DNA of 64,000 nt from Cognatishimia sp. 1_MG-2023 (GTDB lineage Bacteria; Pseudomonadota; Alphaproteobacteria; Rhodobacterales; Rhodobacteraceae). Position 1 is the stretch's first letter, and every line of letters starts with the position of its first letter. Below the pieces are notes generated by a model. It was given only the letters and a program-made list of their open reading frames with translations, made no database searches and was not told the origin of the DNA. Of this stretch, positions 61,566 through 64,000 are shown piece after piece. The DNA lies in contig NZ_JAUORX010000001.1 of assembly GCF_030548175.1 (NCBI RefSeq), positions 434,001-498,000 on the forward strand, written 5' to 3'. The position numbers were made by a program, and so were the translations under genes.

Positions 61566-63224
61566 TCAGCGGTTCGCTCGCGCCAAAAGCAAAACAGCCA
61601 ACAGCCCCACGCAAACGATCATGATTGCGCCGGGGCTGGCATCGCCTAGGTTTTCTAAGCTGGCTTGATCATGCACGCGGGTGGCCAGTGTTTCATAGTT
61701 AAAGGGCCGCAATAGCATGGTCGCTGGCAGTTCTTTTACGCAATCCACAAAGACAAGTAACAGGGCCGAGCCGATAGAGCCGCGGATCAACGGGAAATAG
61801 ACCTCTCGCAAGGTTTGCGCACGCGTCCGTCCAAGGGAGCGCGCGGCCATTTCAAGGCTGGGGGACACCCGCCCCATTGCGGCATCTGCAGCCCCCTGAG
61901 CAATCGCAAAGAAGCGCACGCAATAGGCTAGGACCAAAGCAAACGCCGAGCCCGTCAAAATCAAACCCGCAGGTTGTTGCGTGATCTTTTCGATCAAATC
62001 CGCAAGGCGATGATCCACAAATGCCAATGGAATCAATATCCCTACGCCCAAAACAGCACCGGGGGCCGCGTAACCAATTGTGGTCAGAGGCAACAATAGA
62101 CGTGGCAAGCTGCGCCCTGACAAGCGCACCCCATAGACCAAGAACACACCTGCCAATACGGTGACAACGGAGGCAATCCCGCCAACGGTTAGCGTATTGG
62201 TTAGCGCGCGCAAAAGGCCTGCATCCGTCCAGCGATCTGGGTTGCCTAGGGCGTGGCTTAGGATCACCGACAGGGGCAGAACGAAGCCGAACAAGAAAGG
62301 CAGCAAGCATGCCGATGTTGCTGCTAGGGCAGAAAAACCAGTCAGTTTTGTCTTTTTCGCCGGGCGATGGCGGCTGGAAAGGTTGAAAAACTTGATCTTA
62401 CGGCGGCTAATTTTCTCGAGCGTGACCAAAAAGATAACAAGGACCAGAACGACAGAGGCAATTTGAGCAGCACCGCCAACGTTATGGCTTTCGAGCCAAA
62501 CATTGAAAATACCGGTGGTTAGGGTTTGCACCGCAAAGTAATCAACGGTGCCAAAATCGTTCACCGTTTCCATCATGACAATGGCCGCACCCGCAGCGAT
62601 AGCAGGTCGCGCTAATGGCAGGCCGACACGTAGGAAACGACCAATAGCCCCTGCCCCCAAAGACTGCGCAACTTCTTCGGCGGAGGCGGATTGTTCTTTG
62701 AAAGCGGCGCGCGCAAGAATGTAGACATATGGGAACAACGACGCGGCCAAGACCAAGATCGCAGCGCCCATGGATCGTATTTCTGGAAACCAGTAGTCTC
62801 GTGAATTCTCCCATGAAAACAAAGCCCTTAGCCCAGTTTGGATTGGCCCTGCGTATTCCAGGAAATCGACCAGCGCATAGGCCCCTACGTAGGCAGGGAT
62901 CGCCAGCGGAAGCAGCAGCAACCACTCCAACCAACGGGACAAAGGAAAGCTATATCGCGTGATCAACCATGCGGCGCCCGTGCCGATACAAGCGGCTAAA
63001 AGCCCGACGCTGACCATCAAGATAACCGTGGTTTGCAGATACCGAGGTAACGTTGTTGCCAAAAGATGTGGCCAGATATTTTCGGTTGGGAAGAAGGCTA
63101 AGACAGCCACAGCGACAATCGGAATAAGAACAATTGCGCAAATCAAAACAGCTCCGATGGACCATGGATTTAAGGCCAAGCCCAATGTGGAACGCGGATT
63201 GAGGGTCTGTGATAGCAGTTTCAT
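61566..63224 (-). CDS. Iron(III) ABC transporter permease (FbpB/AfuB-like)
   Basis: The protein has about 552 residues and twelve membrane segments in two fused halves. Each half has a permease EAA loop: EEVAQSLGAGAIGRFLRVGLP and EMAARSLGRTRAQTLREVYFP. The duplicated architecture and the PLAIPAYVGAYALVDFL segment are typical of ferric-iron permeases. The ATPase and binding protein are not in the window. ATG 63224 (MKLLSQTL) is preferred over a TTG at 63284. Confidence 0.9.
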   Translation of the reverse strand: MKLLSQTLNPRSTLGLALNPWSIGAVLICAIVLIPIVAVAVLAFFPTENIWPHLLATTLPRYLQTTVILMVSVGLLAACIGTGAAWLITRYSFPLSRWLEWLLLLPLAIPAYVGAYALVDFLEYAGPIQTGLRALFSWENSRDYWFPEIRSMGAAILVLAASLFPYVYILARAAFKEQSASAEEVAQSLGAGAIGRFLRVGLPLARPAIAAGAAIVMMETVNDFGTVDYFAVQTLTTGIFNVWLESHNVGGAAQIASVVLVLVIFLVTLEKISRRKIKFFNLSSRHRPAKKTKLTGFSALAATSACLLPFLFGFVLPLSVILSHALGNPDRWTDAGLLRALTNTLTVGGIASVVTVLAGVFLVYGVRLSGRSLPRLLLPLTTIGYAAPGAVLGVGILIPLAFVDHRLADLIEKITQQPAGLILTGSAFALVLAYCVRFFAIAQGAADAAMGRVSPSLEMAARSLGRTRAQTLREVYFPLIRGSIGSALLLVFVDCVKELPATMLLRPFNYETLATRVHDQASLENLGDASPGAIMIVCVGLLAVLLLARANR

Positions 63225-63308
63225 GTCGCTCTGTTGCCTGAATCTGGTTTCACTGTCCAGAAACGAAGCTATATTGTGAACCAAAGAAGTAGAAAGAATA
63301 GTGTTTAT

Positions 63309-64000
63309 ATGCAGGTCGTTTTACATTTTGGTGCGCCATATACAGATGAAAACCGCCTGCAACTTTGCCTAGGCAAAAACCGAGAGGCTTTGGCTGAGGC
63401 TGGCACTGTCATTCCGCGCCCCTCTGCGTATCGGCGCCGGATGAAACCGGTGATCAACCGGTTCAAAGAAGGAACTGGCGACGACGAGCTTCGGATGGAG
63501 TTTTTCGACGAAGTTGTTGGCGACAGAGAAGCGGATCGGGTTGTCTTTTCGATGGACAACTTTTTGGGCGTACCACGGCTTGCTGTATCTAACGACTCGT
63601 TTTTTCCCGGTCATTTCAATCGCATAGGCGCGTTCCTTCATCTTTTTGATGGGGCTGATGTTGAGCTGTATTACGCGATTTGCAACCCTGCCAACTTTGT
63701 TCAGGGATTGATGAAAGGCCATCAAGGCGAGGACATCAATGCGCTGCTTAGCCATAGCGATCCGATGAATTTGCGGTGGTCTGAGTTCATGGAACGGCTT
63801 TGCGAAAACTTTCCAGCGACGCCGGTAACCGCGTGGTGCAACGAAGATACGCCGCTGATTTGGGATAAGTTGATCCGCGATTTGGCGGGTGTCGATGACA
63901 CTTTCGATCTGCGCGGGAACTTTGGGTTCATCAAAGAAATCATGTCAGATGAAGGGTTTAGCCGGTTTTCTGACTTTCTAAAACAACGACCTGACATGTC
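63309..64000 (+). CDS. Sulfotransferase-like protein, 5' part (truncated by window edge)
   Basis: An ATG at 63309 opens a frame that stays open to the right edge, about 230 residues. It begins MQVVLHFGAPYTDENRL, where P-loop sulfotransferase-like proteins of this group have HxGxPKTGT, so the phosphate-loop residues differ. Internal stretches such as VFSMDNFLGVPR and GHFNRIGAFLHLFDG give it a real-protein look. Its codon use matches its neighbours. It is divergent from the ABC permease with 85 bases between them. The substrate is unknown. Confidence 0.7.
   Translation, partial: MQVVLHFGAPYTDENRLQLCLGKNREALAEAGTVIPRPSAYRRRMKPVINRFKEGTGDDELRMEFFDEVVGDREADRVVFSMDNFLGVPRLAVSNDSFFPGHFNRIGAFLHLFDGADVELYYAICNPANFVQGLMKGHQGEDINALLSHSDPMNLRWSEFMERLCENFPATPVTAWCNEDTPLIWDKLIRDLAGVDDTFDLRGNFGFIKEIMSDEGFSRFSDFLKQRPDM

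Overview
The window looks like chromosomal DNA of a marine Rhodobacterales (Roseobacter-group) alphaproteobacterium of moderate GC. The evidence is an Lrp-type PutR divergent from putA, a DUF1127 gene followed by a run of CCUCCUCCC-loop small RNAs (the CcaF1/CcsR or 'cuckoo' arrangement known from Rhodobacter), an aa3-type ctaD beside a DUF2244 gene, Hint-domain and RTX-type proteins, and AraC, crotonase and HxlR families typical of the group. I see no ribosomal RNA operon, insertion sequence, prophage or CRISPR array.

Positions 1-24.3 kb are mostly housekeeping. In order they hold the 3' end of metG, tRNA-Leu(UAA), putR/putA, a rhomboid protease, an inositol-phosphatase family gene, metR/metF, a DUF2235 hydrolase, the DUF1127 gene with its small-RNA array, mrp, an HxlR regulator with a perfect inverted-repeat operator and a divergent membrane protein, a GFA-family gene, DUF2244, ctaD, a TPR-sulfotransferase, a Nudix hydrolase, a Pit phosphate transporter behind a Pho-box-like site, cytochrome c, lipB, tRNA-Leu(GAG), and an AraC regulator divergent from a crotonase with TAACGCC half-sites between them.

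Positions 24.3-59.4 kb form a large cell-surface glycan locus. At its left end are a GT-C glycosyltransferase, a HAD-UbiA fusion and an SMR/ArnE-like transporter, which together resemble a polyprenyl-phosphoryl-pentose pathway. Next come a degenerate tyrosine-kinase-like ATPase, two Gfo/Idh/MocA enzymes (one fused to an SDR epimerase), several GT2 and GT4 glycosyltransferases, a WecG/TagA enzyme, a serine-acetyltransferase-like enzyme, an O-antigen ligase/Wzy-like protein, a priming sugar transferase, Wzz and Wzx. The most unusual part is one tightly coupled minus-strand operon, PKS - GT2 - NRPS - phosphopantetheinyl transferase - Wzz, in which the first four genes overlap by ATGA. The NRPS has a formyltransferase domain, half a condensation domain, an adenylation domain interrupted by a luciferase-like monooxygenase, and one carrier domain. 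The PKS is KS-AT-KR-DH-carrier-TE. By collinear logic the pair would make a small formylated, oxidised aminoacyl-polyketide, and the built-in glycosyltransferase and Wzz suggest a link to surface polysaccharide. That link is inference.

Positions 59.4-64 kb hold a Hint-domain protein, a branched-chain aminotransferase, an iron-type ABC permease and the 5' part of a sulfotransferase-like gene that runs off the right edge.
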